From Streptomyces gilvus (lineage in GTDB: Bacteria > Actinomycetota > Actinomycetes > Streptomycetales > Streptomycetaceae), in the NCBI RefSeq assembly GCF_022513565.1, contig NZ_JAKWBE010000005.1, positions 124,001-188,000 of the forward strand: a DNA stretch of 64,000 nucleotides. Direction: 5' to 3'. The notes under the pieces are model-generated. The model did no database searches. It had not been told where the DNA came from and saw only the letters and a program-made list of their open reading frames with translations. The translations under genes were made by a program, and so were the position numbers. This document shows positions 40,763 through 49,832 of the stretch, one piece after another. How positions within the stretch are numbered: position 1 is the stretch's first letter; each line of letters opens with the position of its first letter.

Positions 40763-43126
40763 CTACCGAATCGCACTCCTCCGCACGACAACCCACTCCG
40801 CCCCCTCGACCACCGCCCTCCCCAACCCGGCCCGGGCCTCCTCCGGCACGTACACCGCCGCGTCGTCCGCCAGCGGCAGCACGCACAGCCGCAGCGGCCC
40901 GGCGGGCAGCCGCCCGACGCCGATGTCCCAGACCCGTCCCGAGAAGAACTGGTCCGCGACCAGCGCGTCCCCCAGGTACGCCCGCGCCACGTCCCCGCTC
41001 CACCGGACCCGCAGAATCGCACCGTCCGGCAGCCCCTCGGGCACCTCGACCCGGTGCTCCGCCGCGACGGTCTCGAAGTACTTGTCCGCCGGCACGCTCG
41101 CCCGTCCCTGTACTCCCGTCACAGGAGCCGGTGCCGCACCCGCGGGCCGCACCAGGTCGACCGACACCTCCGGAACCTCCCCAAGGCGGTCCGCCTCGAC
41201 CGCGTACCGGGTGAACACCCCGTCCGCTCCCTGCCGTACGGCCCCCGCGAGGTCCCGCTCCGGTGCCGGGAGTACGGCGACGGACGGCCGCTCCGCGCGG
41301 CTGTGCACCCGTACCTCGTCGTGGTCGAACACCACTCCGTCCGCGCACAGCACCAGCCGCTCCGCGCCCCACGCGACACCCCGGTAGAGCGTGCGCGCGC
41401 CCGCCGCGTCGAGGACCAGCAGACCGACCCGGCCGCCGTCGGCCGTGTCCACCTCCACCAGCGCGTCGGTGCCGGGCCGGATCCCGGTGACCAGGACCCG
41501 GCCGTCGGCGCGTACGACGTCTCCGGAGGGCGCCCGCACCGAGGTCAACGTGCCCGCGTCCAGGGCGAGTTCGGGAGCGATGCCGTCCGTCGCCGCCAGC
41601 ACCAGGACCGTACGGCCGTCGACGTCCACCGTGCACACCGGCTGCGCGGTCGCCCACTCCAGCCGGAGCCCGGCGACGTCGAGCCGCAGGGGCCAGCAGA
41701 AGTACGCGCCGGACGGGACCGTGACCGGGGTGCTGGGGAAGGTCAACGCCCCGCCAGCGTCCGGGAATGCGACCTCGAACGACGTCCCCGGATGCTCGGG
41801 CAGCGGCTCGTGCGGCTGGTGGTTGTTGACGAACAGGAAGCCCGAGGCGCCGTCCGAGCGCACCGCCCAGCGCAGGGTGTCCCGGTCTCCCTGGCCCTGC
41901 GGCCGCCGCTCGGGCAGCACGGACTCCATGGGGGCGAGGAGATGCCCGTACTGGGCCAACAGCAAGTGCTGGAGCCGGAGTTCGTGGTACGAGGGCCGGT
42001 ACTGGCCGTGCTCGCCGAGCGGCGCCTGGAAGTCGTACGTCAGGACCGGCAGGTCGTTCGGGTAGCCGGTGGCGTGGGACTCCTGGAGGGTGGTGTGCTC
42101 GCCGGCCGGGTTGGTGCCGCCGTGGAACATGTAGAAGCCCTGCCACACCGAGCCGCAGCCGATCTTCGTGAGGCCGAGGGCCCCGATGTCGGCCGCGTCG
42201 ACGCGGGGCCGCCGGTGGTAGGAGACCGCCATCCCGCCGCCCAGTTCGCAGGTGGCCCAGGGGAAGCGGTCCGCGAAGGCGTCCGGTTCGCCGCCCCGGA
42301 CGGTCGTCGGGCGCAGATCGGCGCCGATGCCCTCGTCGTCGCGCTGGTGGGTGAAGAAGAAGTGCTTGCGGCAGGTGTCGGGCCAGCCGCCGTCCGCCTC
42401 GGTCCAGAAGGCCTCGGTGTAGCCGCCGTAGAGGGGCAGCAGTTCGTCGGGCGGGAGCCGGACCCCGCCCCAGGCGGTCGACGTCCACAGGGGTGCGGCG
42501 AGCCCCGCCTCCTGGGCCATCCGTTTCAGGGTGAGCAGGTGGCCGGGCTGGTCGTAGAGCTCGTTCTCGATCTGGACGGCGACGATCGGGCCGCCGTGGG
42601 CGCGGTCGAGGCCGCGCAGCTGCCCGGCGATCGCCGTGAACCAGGCGCGTACGGGTTCCAGGTAGGCGGGGTCGTCGGTGCGGGGTGTGCAGCCGCGGGC
42701 CATCAGCCAGTCGGGGAGGCCGCCGTTGCGTACCTCCGCGTGGGACCAGGGGCCGATGCGGGGGATGAAGTCCAGGCCGTGGCGGGCGCACAGCTCGGCG
42801 AACCGGCGCAGGTCGCGGTCGCCGTCGAAGCGGACACGGCCCTCGGTCTCCTCGTGGTGGATCCAGATGACGTAGCTCGCGACCGCCGTCACCCCGGCCG
42901 CCTTCATCTTCAGCAGCTCCTCCTCCCATCCGGCGGCCGGGAAGCGGGAGTAGTGGAACTCGCCGGAGACCGGGAACCAGGGACGGCCGCCCCTGGTGAG
43001 CCAGCGGCCGGTCACCTCGATCGGGTCGGCGGCTCCCGGCGCGTCGGCGAAGGGGAGGTGGCCGGTCGGCGGAGGTGCGGAGGGAGCGGGGACGCGGAGG
43101 CGGTGCGGTCGGTGCGGTGCGGGCAT
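40763..43126 (-). CDS. GH35 beta-galactosidase
   Basis: 787 residues, no signal peptide. GH35 barrel: SGEFHYSRFPAAGWEEEL (about 54-71), acid/base Glu189 in VQIENELYD and nucleophile Glu294 in WATCELGGG; KIGCGSVWQGFYMFHGGTN is the later family motif. Several beta domains follow to the C-terminus. It should remove terminal beta-galactose from oligosaccharides in the cytoplasm. GGGAGAAG precedes ATG 43126. Confidence 0.93.
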   Translation of the reverse strand: MPAPHRPHRLRVPAPSAPPPTGHLPFADAPGAADPIEVTGRWLTRGGRPWFPVSGEFHYSRFPAAGWEEELLKMKAAGVTAVASYVIWIHHEETEGRVRFDGDRDLRRFAELCARHGLDFIPRIGPWSHAEVRNGGLPDWLMARGCTPRTDDPAYLEPVRAWFTAIAGQLRGLDRAHGGPIVAVQIENELYDQPGHLLTLKRMAQEAGLAAPLWTSTAWGGVRLPPDELLPLYGGYTEAFWTEADGGWPDTCRKHFFFTHQRDDEGIGADLRPTTVRGGEPDAFADRFPWATCELGGGMAVSYHRRPRVDAADIGALGLTKIGCGSVWQGFYMFHGGTNPAGEHTTLQESHATGYPNDLPVLTYDFQAPLGEHGQYRPSYHELRLQHLLLAQYGHLLAPMESVLPERRPQGQGDRDTLRWAVRSDGASGFLFVNNHQPHEPLPEHPGTSFEVAFPDAGGALTFPSTPVTVPSGAYFCWPLRLDVAGLRLEWATAQPVCTVDVDGRTVLVLAATDGIAPELALDAGTLTSVRAPSGDVVRADGRVLVTGIRPGTDALVEVDTADGGRVGLLVLDAAGARTLYRGVAWGAERLVLCADGVVFDHDEVRVHSRAERPSVAVLPAPERDLAGAVRQGADGVFTRYAVEADRLGEVPEVSVDLVRPAGAAPAPVTGVQGRASVPADKYFETVAAEHRVEVPEGLPDGAILRVRWSGDVARAYLGDALVADQFFSGRVWDIGVGRLPAGPLRLCVLPLADDAAVYVPEEARAGLGRAVVEGAEWVVVRRSAIR

Positions 43127-43159
43127 CGAGGGCTTCTCCCAGGCGGCCGAAGGGTGTCG

Positions 43160-43173
43160 TGTTACCGGTAACA
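43160..43173. promoter_or_regulatory. LacI-type palindrome upstream of GH35
   Basis: TGTTACCGGTAACA is a perfect 14-bp palindrome with the central CG typical of LacI-family operators, 33 bp before the GH35 start. Its sequence is unrelated to the TTCAA-type sites, so it is probably the LacI regulator's site. Confidence 0.7.
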
Positions 43174-43227
43174 TAAGTCCCCGCCGGGACCTTGGGAAGT
43201 GGGCCGCTGCCCCCCAAGTGTTCGAGG

Positions 43228-43257
43228 TTGTGGCCTGTGTCACAGTGGGTCTAGGGT
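43228..43257 (+). promoter_or_regulatory. Promoter of the GAF-PP2C gene
   Basis: TTGTGG (43228-43233), an 18-bp spacer and TAGGGT (43252-43257) match the main vegetative sigma factor pattern. Start of transcription would fall just before the GGAGGA ribosome site at about 43268. Confidence 0.45.
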
Positions 43258-43283
43258 GATACCGCCTGGAGGAAGTGATCGCG

Positions 43284-46103
43284 GTGTCCGTCGCCTGGGA
43301 CGACATCGGCGGGCTCGTCGATGCCCACGAACGTTTTCTGGCCGGGGCACGCGTGGAGGCGGAGGTCCGGGACGATGTGCTGGAGTCCTGGAAGCGGTGC
43401 CGCTCCGCGGGGCTCCAGCCGCACCAGCTGCTGGTCCCGTACGCGCCGGACCTGACCCTGGACGAGCGGTTCCTGCGGGCGGCCGACCCGGTGCTGCAGC
43501 GGCTGACCGACTCCCTCGCCGAGGCCGGCATGACCATCGCGCTGTGCGACACGCACGGGCGCATGGTCCAGCGGCTCGGCGGGGACGCGCGGCTGCGCGA
43601 CCGGCTGGACGCGGTGAACTTCGCGCCCGGGTTCGACGCCTCCGAGCCGGTCGTCGGCACCAACGGCGTGGGCACCGCGCTCGCCGAACGCGGGCCCGTC
43701 TACGTCGTCGGCCGTGAGCACTTCGCCGACTGTCTGCAGCCCTTCGCCTGCGCGGGGGCGCCGGTGCGGGACCCGCTCAGCGGGCACATCGAGGCCGTGC
43801 TCGACCTGACCTGTCTGCGCGACGACGGCGACCCCACCATGGTGCGGCTGGTCCGCGAGGCCGCGCGGAACATCGAGGCGCGGCTGCTGGAACAGTCCAC
43901 GGAGCGGGAACGCGCGCTGATCGCCGCCTACCGGCGCGCCGACCTCGCCACCGGCGGACGGCCCGAAGGACGCGGCGGGGACGACCTCGGCCGGATCGAC
44001 CTCGCCCTGCTGCGTGAGCGCGCCGAGGAACTCATCGCCTCCCCCAACCGCACCCTGGACGAGGTGGCCCTGTCGGGCGGACGCGTGGCCACGCTGCTGC
44101 GCCGCCAGATCATGGGCGCCGCGGGGGAGTCCGGGGTGGCGGTCGAGGCACGGATCCTGGGCGGGCCCCGGCTCGGCGGACCGGCACTCACGCTGCCGGA
44201 CGGATCCACCGCGACGGCTCCCGCGCAGGCCGTACGGGCGACGCCCCCGGTCCCCGCCGCGCACCCCGTCGCCGTACGAGCCGTCGTACCCCTGGTGAAC
44301 CGGGCGGCCCCCGCTCCCCCAGAGACCGTCGGCGACATCATCGACGACGGGGAGAGCCGGCTGCTGCTGGTCGGGGAGCCCGGGGTCGGGCGGCTGGCCG
44401 TGCTGGCCCGCCGGCGGCTGGAGTGGCTGCACGACGCCGGGGTGCGGGTCGGGACCACGCTCGACGTGACGCGGACCGCGGAGGAACTGGCCGAGGTGAC
44501 CGTGCCCCGGTTCGCCGACTTCGCCGCCGTCGACCTGCCCGACGCGGTGCTGCGCGGCGAGGAGCCCGGCCCGCTGGGCCCGGACACCCCGCTGCGCCGG
44601 ATCGCCCTGGGCGCCGTGCACGAGGAGTCGCATCTGTACGGGGTCGGGGACACCGTCGAGTACGTGCCGTCGACACCGCAGGCCCGCAGCCTGGAGAGCC
44701 GGCGCTCGGTGCTGGAACCCGTGCTGGCCGACGCGGGCGGCTGGATCGCACAGGACCCCTCCCGGCTGGAGCGCACCCTCGCCGCGGGCATCCACTCCCT
44801 GATCACGGTGCCGCTGCGGGCGCGCGGCACGACCCTCGGCGTGGTCAGCTTCTACCGGTCCGAGAAGCCCGCCCCCTTCGAGGACGACGACCTCTCCCTC
44901 GCCCAGGAGCTGGTCGGCCGCGCGGCGATCTGCATCGACAACGCCCGCCGCTACACCCGCGAGCACAACACCGCACTCGCCCTGCAGCGCAGCCTGCTGC
45001 CCAAGGGGCGGCCCGAGCAGAGCGCCGTCGAGGCCGCCTACCGTTATCTGCCCGCGCAGGCGGCGGTCGGCGGCGACTGGTTCGACGTGATCCCGCTGTC
45101 CGGCGCGCGGGTCGCGCTGGTCGTCGGGGACGTCGTCGGGCACGGTCTGCACGCCGCCGCCACGATGGGCCGGCTGCGCACCGCCGTCCACAACTTCTGC
45201 TCCCTGGACCTGCCCCCGGACGACCTCCTCACCCACCTCGACGACCTGGTCGGACGGCTCGACCGGGGCGAGGGCTGGGCGGTGGACAGCACCCAGGCCG
45301 ACTCCGGCATCGTCGGCGCGACCTGCCTCTACGCCGTCTACGACCCGGTGTCCCGGCGCTGCACTCTCACCCGCGCCGGGCATCCGCTGCCCGCGGTCGT
45401 ACGGCCCGACGGCACCGTCGACTTCGTGGACCTGCCCTCCGGTCCGCCGCTCGGCCTCGGCGGCATGCCCTTCGAGACCGTCGAGCTGGAGCTGGCCGAG
45501 GGCAGCCAACTGGTGCTCTACACCGACGGGTTGATCGAGGACCGGCTGCGTGACATCGACTCCGGACTGGACCGGCTGCGCAGCGTCCTCGCCGTGGCCG
45601 ACCGGGCGCCGGAGGACACCTGCGAGGCGGTCCTGGACGCGCTGCTGCCGGCCCGGCCCGGCGACGACGTGGCCCTGCTCGTCGCCCGCACCCATGTCCT
45701 CGGCCCCGAACGGGTCGCGGAGTGGGAGCTGCCCAGCGAGCCGGCGGTCGTCTCCCGCGCCCGCACGGCCGTCACCGAACAGCTCGCCGCCTGGGACCTG
45801 GACGACCTCGCCTTCACCACCGAACTGGTCGTCAGCGAACTCGTCACCAACGCCATCCGCCACGCCACCGGCCCCCTCCAGCTCCGCCTGCTGCGCGACC
45901 GCGCCCTGATCTGCGAGGTCTCCGACGGCAGCAGCACCTCACCCCGGCTGCGCCGGGCCCGCACCGAGGACGAGGGCGGCCGCGGACTCTTCCTGGTCGC
46001 CCAGCTCACCGAGCGCTGGGGGACGCGGTACACCGCCGACGGCAAGGTGATCTGGACGGAGCAGCCGCTGCCCGCGTCTCACCACCACGTCAGCAGCAGG
46101 TGA
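43284..46103 (+). CDS. GAF-PP2C (SpoIIE)-HATPase signalling protein
   Basis: 939 residues. Order: an AcoR-like GAF module (about 1-215; VLESWKRCRSAGLQPHQLL), a linker, a second GAF domain (about 330-550), the SpoIIE-type PP2C phosphatase (about 560-790; VGGDWFDVIPL, VVGDVVGHGLHAAATMG, DDVALLVAR) and an RsbW-like HATPase (about 800-935; ELVTNAIRHATGP). It should dephosphorylate an anti-anti-sigma factor and may also bind or phosphorylate one. GTG 43284 is chosen since GGAGGA lies 10 bases before it; GTG 43275 is too close. Its end overlaps the opposing membrane protein gene by 25 bp. Confidence 0.9.
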   Translation: MSVAWDDIGGLVDAHERFLAGARVEAEVRDDVLESWKRCRSAGLQPHQLLVPYAPDLTLDERFLRAADPVLQRLTDSLAEAGMTIALCDTHGRMVQRLGGDARLRDRLDAVNFAPGFDASEPVVGTNGVGTALAERGPVYVVGREHFADCLQPFACAGAPVRDPLSGHIEAVLDLTCLRDDGDPTMVRLVREAARNIEARLLEQSTERERALIAAYRRADLATGGRPEGRGGDDLGRIDLALLRERAEELIASPNRTLDEVALSGGRVATLLRRQIMGAAGESGVAVEARILGGPRLGGPALTLPDGSTATAPAQAVRATPPVPAAHPVAVRAVVPLVNRAAPAPPETVGDIIDDGESRLLLVGEPGVGRLAVLARRRLEWLHDAGVRVGTTLDVTRTAEELAEVTVPRFADFAAVDLPDAVLRGEEPGPLGPDTPLRRIALGAVHEESHLYGVGDTVEYVPSTPQARSLESRRSVLEPVLADAGGWIAQDPSRLERTLAAGIHSLITVPLRARGTTLGVVSFYRSEKPAPFEDDDLSLAQELVGRAAICIDNARRYTREHNTALALQRSLLPKGRPEQSAVEAAYRYLPAQAAVGGDWFDVIPLSGARVALVVGDVVGHGLHAAATMGRLRTAVHNFCSLDLPPDDLLTHLDDLVGRLDRGEGWAVDSTQADSGIVGATCLYAVYDPVSRRCTLTRAGHPLPAVVRPDGTVDFVDLPSGPPLGLGGMPFETVELELAEGSQLVLYTDGLIEDRLRDIDSGLDRLRSVLAVADRAPEDTCEAVLDALLPARPGDDVALLVARTHVLGPERVAEWELPSEPAVVSRARTAVTEQLAAWDLDDLAFTTELVVSELVTNAIRHATGPLQLRLLRDRALICEVSDGSSTSPRLRRARTEDEGGRGLFLVAQLTERWGTRYTADGKVIWTEQPLPASHHHVSSR

Positions 46104-47395
46104 TTGACGAGCAGCGCCAGGACCGCCTGCGCGGTCAGCCAGGCCCGTCGACGCGGCAGGAGCGCGCACGCCGGGAGCAGCCACACCGCGAACGGCAGCC
46201 AGATCCGTTCCGTCTCCGCCTTGCTCATGCCGGAGACGTCGGCGACGAGCAGCGCGAGGAGAGCGGCGGCCGTCACAACGCCCAGCCGCAGGGCGGGAGT
46301 CGGGGAGCGCTCGACCAGCGCCGTCCCCGCGCGCCGCAGACCGGCCACCGTCGCCGGGCCGACGACGAACACCGTGCAGGCGAGGTTCGCCCACACCCAG
46401 TAGGCGTACGGCCGTACGCCGCCCGATCCTTGGTAGTAGCGGGTGACCAACAGGCGGTACGCCTCCCACCAGTTGAAGCCCAGGGCGGTGAACACGGCCG
46501 GGACGACCGCCAGTCCGGCCAGGAGGAAGGGGAGCGGACGGGCGCGGCGGGAGCCCAGGAGGAGGACGGCCGCGGCGACGAGGGCGAGGAGCGTCAGGCC
46601 GTAGGAGAGGTAGGCGGTCAGGCCGAGGAGGAGGCCGGCGGCGAAGCCCGTCGTCCGTGGGCGGCGCCCCGGCACCGCGAGCGCCAGCAGCGCGAGCCCC
46701 CAGGCGGAGACCCCCGTGAAGTAACCGTCCGCCGAGGTCCCGACCCACACCGCGCCCGGCATCAGCACCAGGAACGGCGCGGCACGGCGGGCCAGGTGCT
46801 CGTCGGCCAGCGCCCGTACGGCGACCAGGACCGCGGCCGCCGCGGTCGTACCGACGGTGATGACGAAGGCGCCCGCCCAGCCGCCCCCGCGCAGCCCGAT
46901 CCGGTCCAGCAGGACGAAGGTGACGGTCGCGCCCGCCGGATGCCCCGCGACATGGGCGGGCCAGTTGTCCGGAGTGCCGATCAGGATGTGCCGGGTGAAG
47001 TCCCGCAGGGTGTCGGGGATGTCGTGGAAGCGGCCGATGACCTGGAGGTACTCGTTCCTCGTGGTGAGCCGCCGGGCGACGCCCCGGTCCCAGCCGTCGA
47101 CGAGTGCGAGCGACCACGTCCAGGCCATGGACCCGCCCCAGGCGGTCAGCAGCAGCGGGCGCCAGGGCAGCCGGACGGCGAGCGCGGGGCCGTACGCCAC
47201 CACGACGGCCGCCACCAGGATCGCGGCCGGGGTGCCGGGGCCGAGGTGCGGGCCCCAGACCGCCAGCAGCGGGGGCCAGCCTGCGCGCAGTGAGCCGTCA
47301 CGGTGCTGGACGGCGGTGCCGACGACAGCGGCCACGACGACGAGCGCGGCGGCGGCCGACGCGGCGCGGAGATCTCGCTTCAGGTCGCGGTTCAC
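46079..47395 (-). CDS. Polytopic membrane protein, GT-C-like
   Basis: 438 residues, about 11 membrane helices. A conserved-looking extracytoplasmic loop after helix 3 (RRLTTRNEYLQVIGRFHDIP then NWPAHVAGHPAGATV) resembles the first loop of polyprenyl-phosphate-dependent mannosyltransferases, where HPxG-type motifs occur. It probably transfers or handles a lipid-linked sugar. GTG 47395 has no good ribosome site. Its neighbours include two glycosyltransferase-type genes and an epimerase, in line with a cell-surface glycan. Confidence 0.7.
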   Translation of the reverse strand: MNRDLKRDLRAASAAAALVVVAAVVGTAVQHRDGSLRAGWPPLLAVWGPHLGPGTPAAILVAAVVVAYGPALAVRLPWRPLLLTAWGGSMAWTWSLALVDGWDRGVARRLTTRNEYLQVIGRFHDIPDTLRDFTRHILIGTPDNWPAHVAGHPAGATVTFVLLDRIGLRGGGWAGAFVITVGTTAAAAVLVAVRALADEHLARRAAPFLVLMPGAVWVGTSADGYFTGVSAWGLALLALAVPGRRPRTTGFAAGLLLGLTAYLSYGLTLLALVAAAVLLLGSRRARPLPFLLAGLAVVPAVFTALGFNWWEAYRLLVTRYYQGSGGVRPYAYWVWANLACTVFVVGPATVAGLRRAGTALVERSPTPALRLGVVTAAALLALLVADVSGMSKAETERIWLPFAVWLLPACALLPRRRAWLTAQAVLALLVNHLLLTWW

Positions 47396-47509
47396 GGTCG
47401 AAACGCTAGGCCGGGGAGCCGTGTCCGGACCTTTGACGTGCGCGGACGTCAGAATTTCGTCATGGTTCGCACGGCCGCTCCGGGGCCCGTACGGACCTAC
47501 GGTCGGGGC

Positions 47510-48733
47510 ATGGCACGGTCACCCTTCTCACCCGCCTTCTGGCGCAGCCCCGTGCGCGGCCCCTGGCTCACCTCGGTGCTGGGCCTCGTCCTGCTCGGCG
47601 GCATCACGCTGCTGTTCGTGACGGGACTGCTGTCGTACGCCGCCTACAACCCGGACCTGTCGCCGGTGAACGACAAGACACCCGGCAAGGGCCTCCTCGG
47701 CTTCTACCTCTTCGCCTGGCCGACCGACCCGCACTGGCTGTACCGCCTCACCCAGGGCGTCCACGTCACGCTCGGCATCACCCTGATCCCCGTGCTCCTG
47801 GCCAAGCTGTGGTCGGTCGTGCCGAAGCTCTTCGCGCTGCCGCCGGCCCGTTCCGTGGCCCACGCCCTGGAGCGGATCTCGCTGCTCCTGCTCGTCGGGG
47901 GCGGCCTGTTCGAGTTCGTCACCGGCGTGCTCAACGTCCAGCTCGACTACCTCTTCCCCGGCTCCTTCTACCCCCTGCACTTCTACGGCGCCTGGATCTT
48001 CTTCGCCGCGTTCGCCGCGCACGCCGTGCTCAAGACACCGGCCGCCTTGCGCAACCTGCGGCAACTACGGGAGGAGGAGCGGGATGAGTTGACGTCTCCG
48101 GCGCCCGACGCGCCGACCGTCTCCCGCAGGGGTGCGCTGGGGCTGGTCGGGGGCGGCTCGCTGCTGCTCTTCGCCACGACCGTCGGGCAGGACTTCGACG
48201 GACTGCGCTGGACGGCGCTCTTCGCTCCCCACGGCCGCCGCGACCCCGGCACCGGACCGGGCGGCTTCCAGATCAACAAGACCGCCGCGTACGCCGGCAT
48301 CCACCCGGCCGAGACCGGCGAGGAGGCATGGCGGCTGGTGGTGACGGGACGCACCGGCACCGTGCGCCTGAGCCGTGCCGAACTCCTCCAACTCCCCCTG
48401 CACAGTGCCGCGTTGCCCATCGCCTGTGTGGAGGGCTGGTCCACCTCCGACCAGTGGTGGCGGGGCGTACGACTGCGGGACCTCGCGGCGCTCGTCGGGT
48501 ACGACGCCGATCCGCCCGACGTGTTCGTTCAGTCGTTGCAACGGCACGGCTCCTTCCGGCGGGCCGCCCTGCGGGCCAACCAGGTCGCCGACCCGCGTTC
48601 CCTGCTCGCCCTGTCCGTGAACGGCGCGGACCTGACCCCCGACCACGGCCACCCCGCCCGGATCATCGTGCCCGCGGCACCCGGTGTGCTCAACACCAAG
48701 TGGGTGGCCCGACTGACCTTCGGAGACCTGTGA
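47510..48733 (+). CDS. Membrane cytochrome b / molybdopterin oxidoreductase fusion
   Basis: 407 residues. N-terminal half: four membrane helices of the b561/DUF4405 kind with candidate haem His75 and His85 and further His in FYPLHFYGAWIF and FAAHAVLK. A linker then carries a twin-Arg motif VSRRGALGLVGGG (about 203-215) before a fifth hydrophobic segment. C-terminal half (about 250-407): sulfite-oxidase-type molybdopterin domain with the metal-ligand Cys in PIACVEGWST. Probably passes electrons between an external substrate and the quinone pool. ATG 47510 is preferred; ATG 47462 is possible. The stop overlaps the next gene (TGATG). Confidence 0.88.
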   Translation: MARSPFSPAFWRSPVRGPWLTSVLGLVLLGGITLLFVTGLLSYAAYNPDLSPVNDKTPGKGLLGFYLFAWPTDPHWLYRLTQGVHVTLGITLIPVLLAKLWSVVPKLFALPPARSVAHALERISLLLLVGGGLFEFVTGVLNVQLDYLFPGSFYPLHFYGAWIFFAAFAAHAVLKTPAALRNLRQLREEERDELTSPAPDAPTVSRRGALGLVGGGSLLLFATTVGQDFDGLRWTALFAPHGRRDPGTGPGGFQINKTAAYAGIHPAETGEEAWRLVVTGRTGTVRLSRAELLQLPLHSAALPIACVEGWSTSDQWWRGVRLRDLAALVGYDADPPDVFVQSLQRHGSFRRAALRANQVADPRSLLALSVNGADLTPDHGHPARIIVPAAPGVLNTKWVARLTFGDL

Positions 48734-49218
48734 TGCGCCCACGGACCGTCATCGGCAGCCCCCTGCGCATCCTGCTGCTCACCTGCACGTTCGCGCTCGC
48801 CGCCTACGCGGGGCTGCGCCTGTTCGACGGGGACTGGTTCGGGATCGCGCTGTGGATCGTGGGCGCGGCCCTCCTGCACGACCTGGTGCTGCTGCCGCTG
48901 TACGCGGCGGCGGACCGGGCGCTGATCTCGGTGGCGGGCCGGGAACGGGTCATGTACGTCCGGGTGCCGGCCGCGCTCTCCCTGCTGCTCCTGCTCGTGT
49001 GGTTCCCGCTGATCGGCGGACAGGTGGCGGCGCGCTACACCGCCGCCACCGGCCTGTCCGCCGACGGCTACCTCGCCCGCTGGCTGCTGGTGACCGCCGC
49101 GCTCTTCGGCGGCTCGGCGCTGCTGTTCGTGCTGCGCCGGACGCGTCGGCCGCGCTGGGCGCGGGGGACGCGGGGGCTGCGCAGGGCGACGAAGGAGCGG
49201 CCGCCGGTCGTCCACTGA
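48733..49218 (+). CDS. Small integral membrane protein
   Basis: 161 residues, four membrane helices (about 10-30, 35-60, 75-97, 113-133) and a basic tail RRTRRPRWARGTRGLRR. The start shares a base with the oxidoreductase stop, so it is translated with it and may be a subunit or assembly partner. The last 151 bp, including helix 4, overlap the antisense methyltransferase gene. No family recognised. Confidence 0.75.
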   Translation: MRPRTVIGSPLRILLLTCTFALAAYAGLRLFDGDWFGIALWIVGAALLHDLVLLPLYAAADRALISVAGRERVMYVRVPAALSLLLLLVWFPLIGGQVAARYTAATGLSADGYLARWLLVTAALFGGSALLFVLRRTRRPRWARGTRGLRRATKERPPVVH

Positions 49219-49832
49219 GCGCCGGGCCGCCAGCGGTGTGCGTGCCGCAGCAGGGCCGCCGTGCCGAGCCGGGCCCAGGGGAAGGGGGTGCCGGCGGCTC
49301 CCCGGGCGTCGGTGACGTGCACGAGGACGCGTTCGTCGACGTCCGGGTCCGTGACCGTCTCGACGATCAACAGGCCGCCGGGGATGAGGAGTTGGGTCAT
49401 CCTGTCGAGCAGGGCTCGCGGGTCGCCGCCGATGCCGATGTTGCCGTCGATCAGCAGGGCCGTGCCCCAGCGGCCCTCGGCGGGGAGCTCGTCGAAGACG
49501 CTGCGGTGCAGGGCCCGGCCGCCGAGGGTTCTGGTGCGGCGGACGGCCTCGGCGCTCACGTCGATGCCGAGGGCGGGGTGGCCGCGGGTGGTCAGGGCCG
49601 CGACGAGGCGGCCGGGGCCGCAGCCGACGTCCAGGACCGTGCCCTCGCAGCGGCGCAGTACGTCCAGGTCGGCGGCGTCGGCTTCGGCGCACCAGCGTTC
49701 CACGTCCAGGGGGAGGAGCCAGCCGTCGGGGCGGCGGAGGAAGAGGGGGCCCTGGCCGGTGTGGAGGGCGTGGGTGTAGGGGTCGGTGGACCAGGGGTGG
49801 GTGTCGAGGGTTGTGGGTGCCGTTGTCGTCAT
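49068..49832 (-). CDS. SAM-dependent methyltransferase, class I
   Basis: 254 residues. Motif I VLDVGCGPGRLVAAL (about 67-81), acidic loop GIDVSAEAVRR, motif IV-like LLIDGNIGIGGD and post-motif GGLLIVET. Its last 40 residues, after the expected final strand (GRSFVALR), are basic and Ser-rich and lie antisense to the membrane helix of the neighbouring gene, so the tail may not be under selection. Third gene of the GT2-DUF2064-methyltransferase operon; its ATG overlaps the DUF2064 stop. Confidence 0.85.
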   Translation of the reverse strand: MTTTAPTTLDTHPWSTDPYTHALHTGQGPLFLRRPDGWLLPLDVERWCAEADAADLDVLRRCEGTVLDVGCGPGRLVAALTTRGHPALGIDVSAEAVRRTRTLGGRALHRSVFDELPAEGRWGTALLIDGNIGIGGDPRALLDRMTQLLIPGGLLIVETVTDPDVDERVLVHVTDARGAAGTPFPWARLGTAALLRHAHRWRPGAQWTTGGRSFVALRSPRVPRAQRGRRVRRSTNSSAEPPKSAAVTSSQRAR

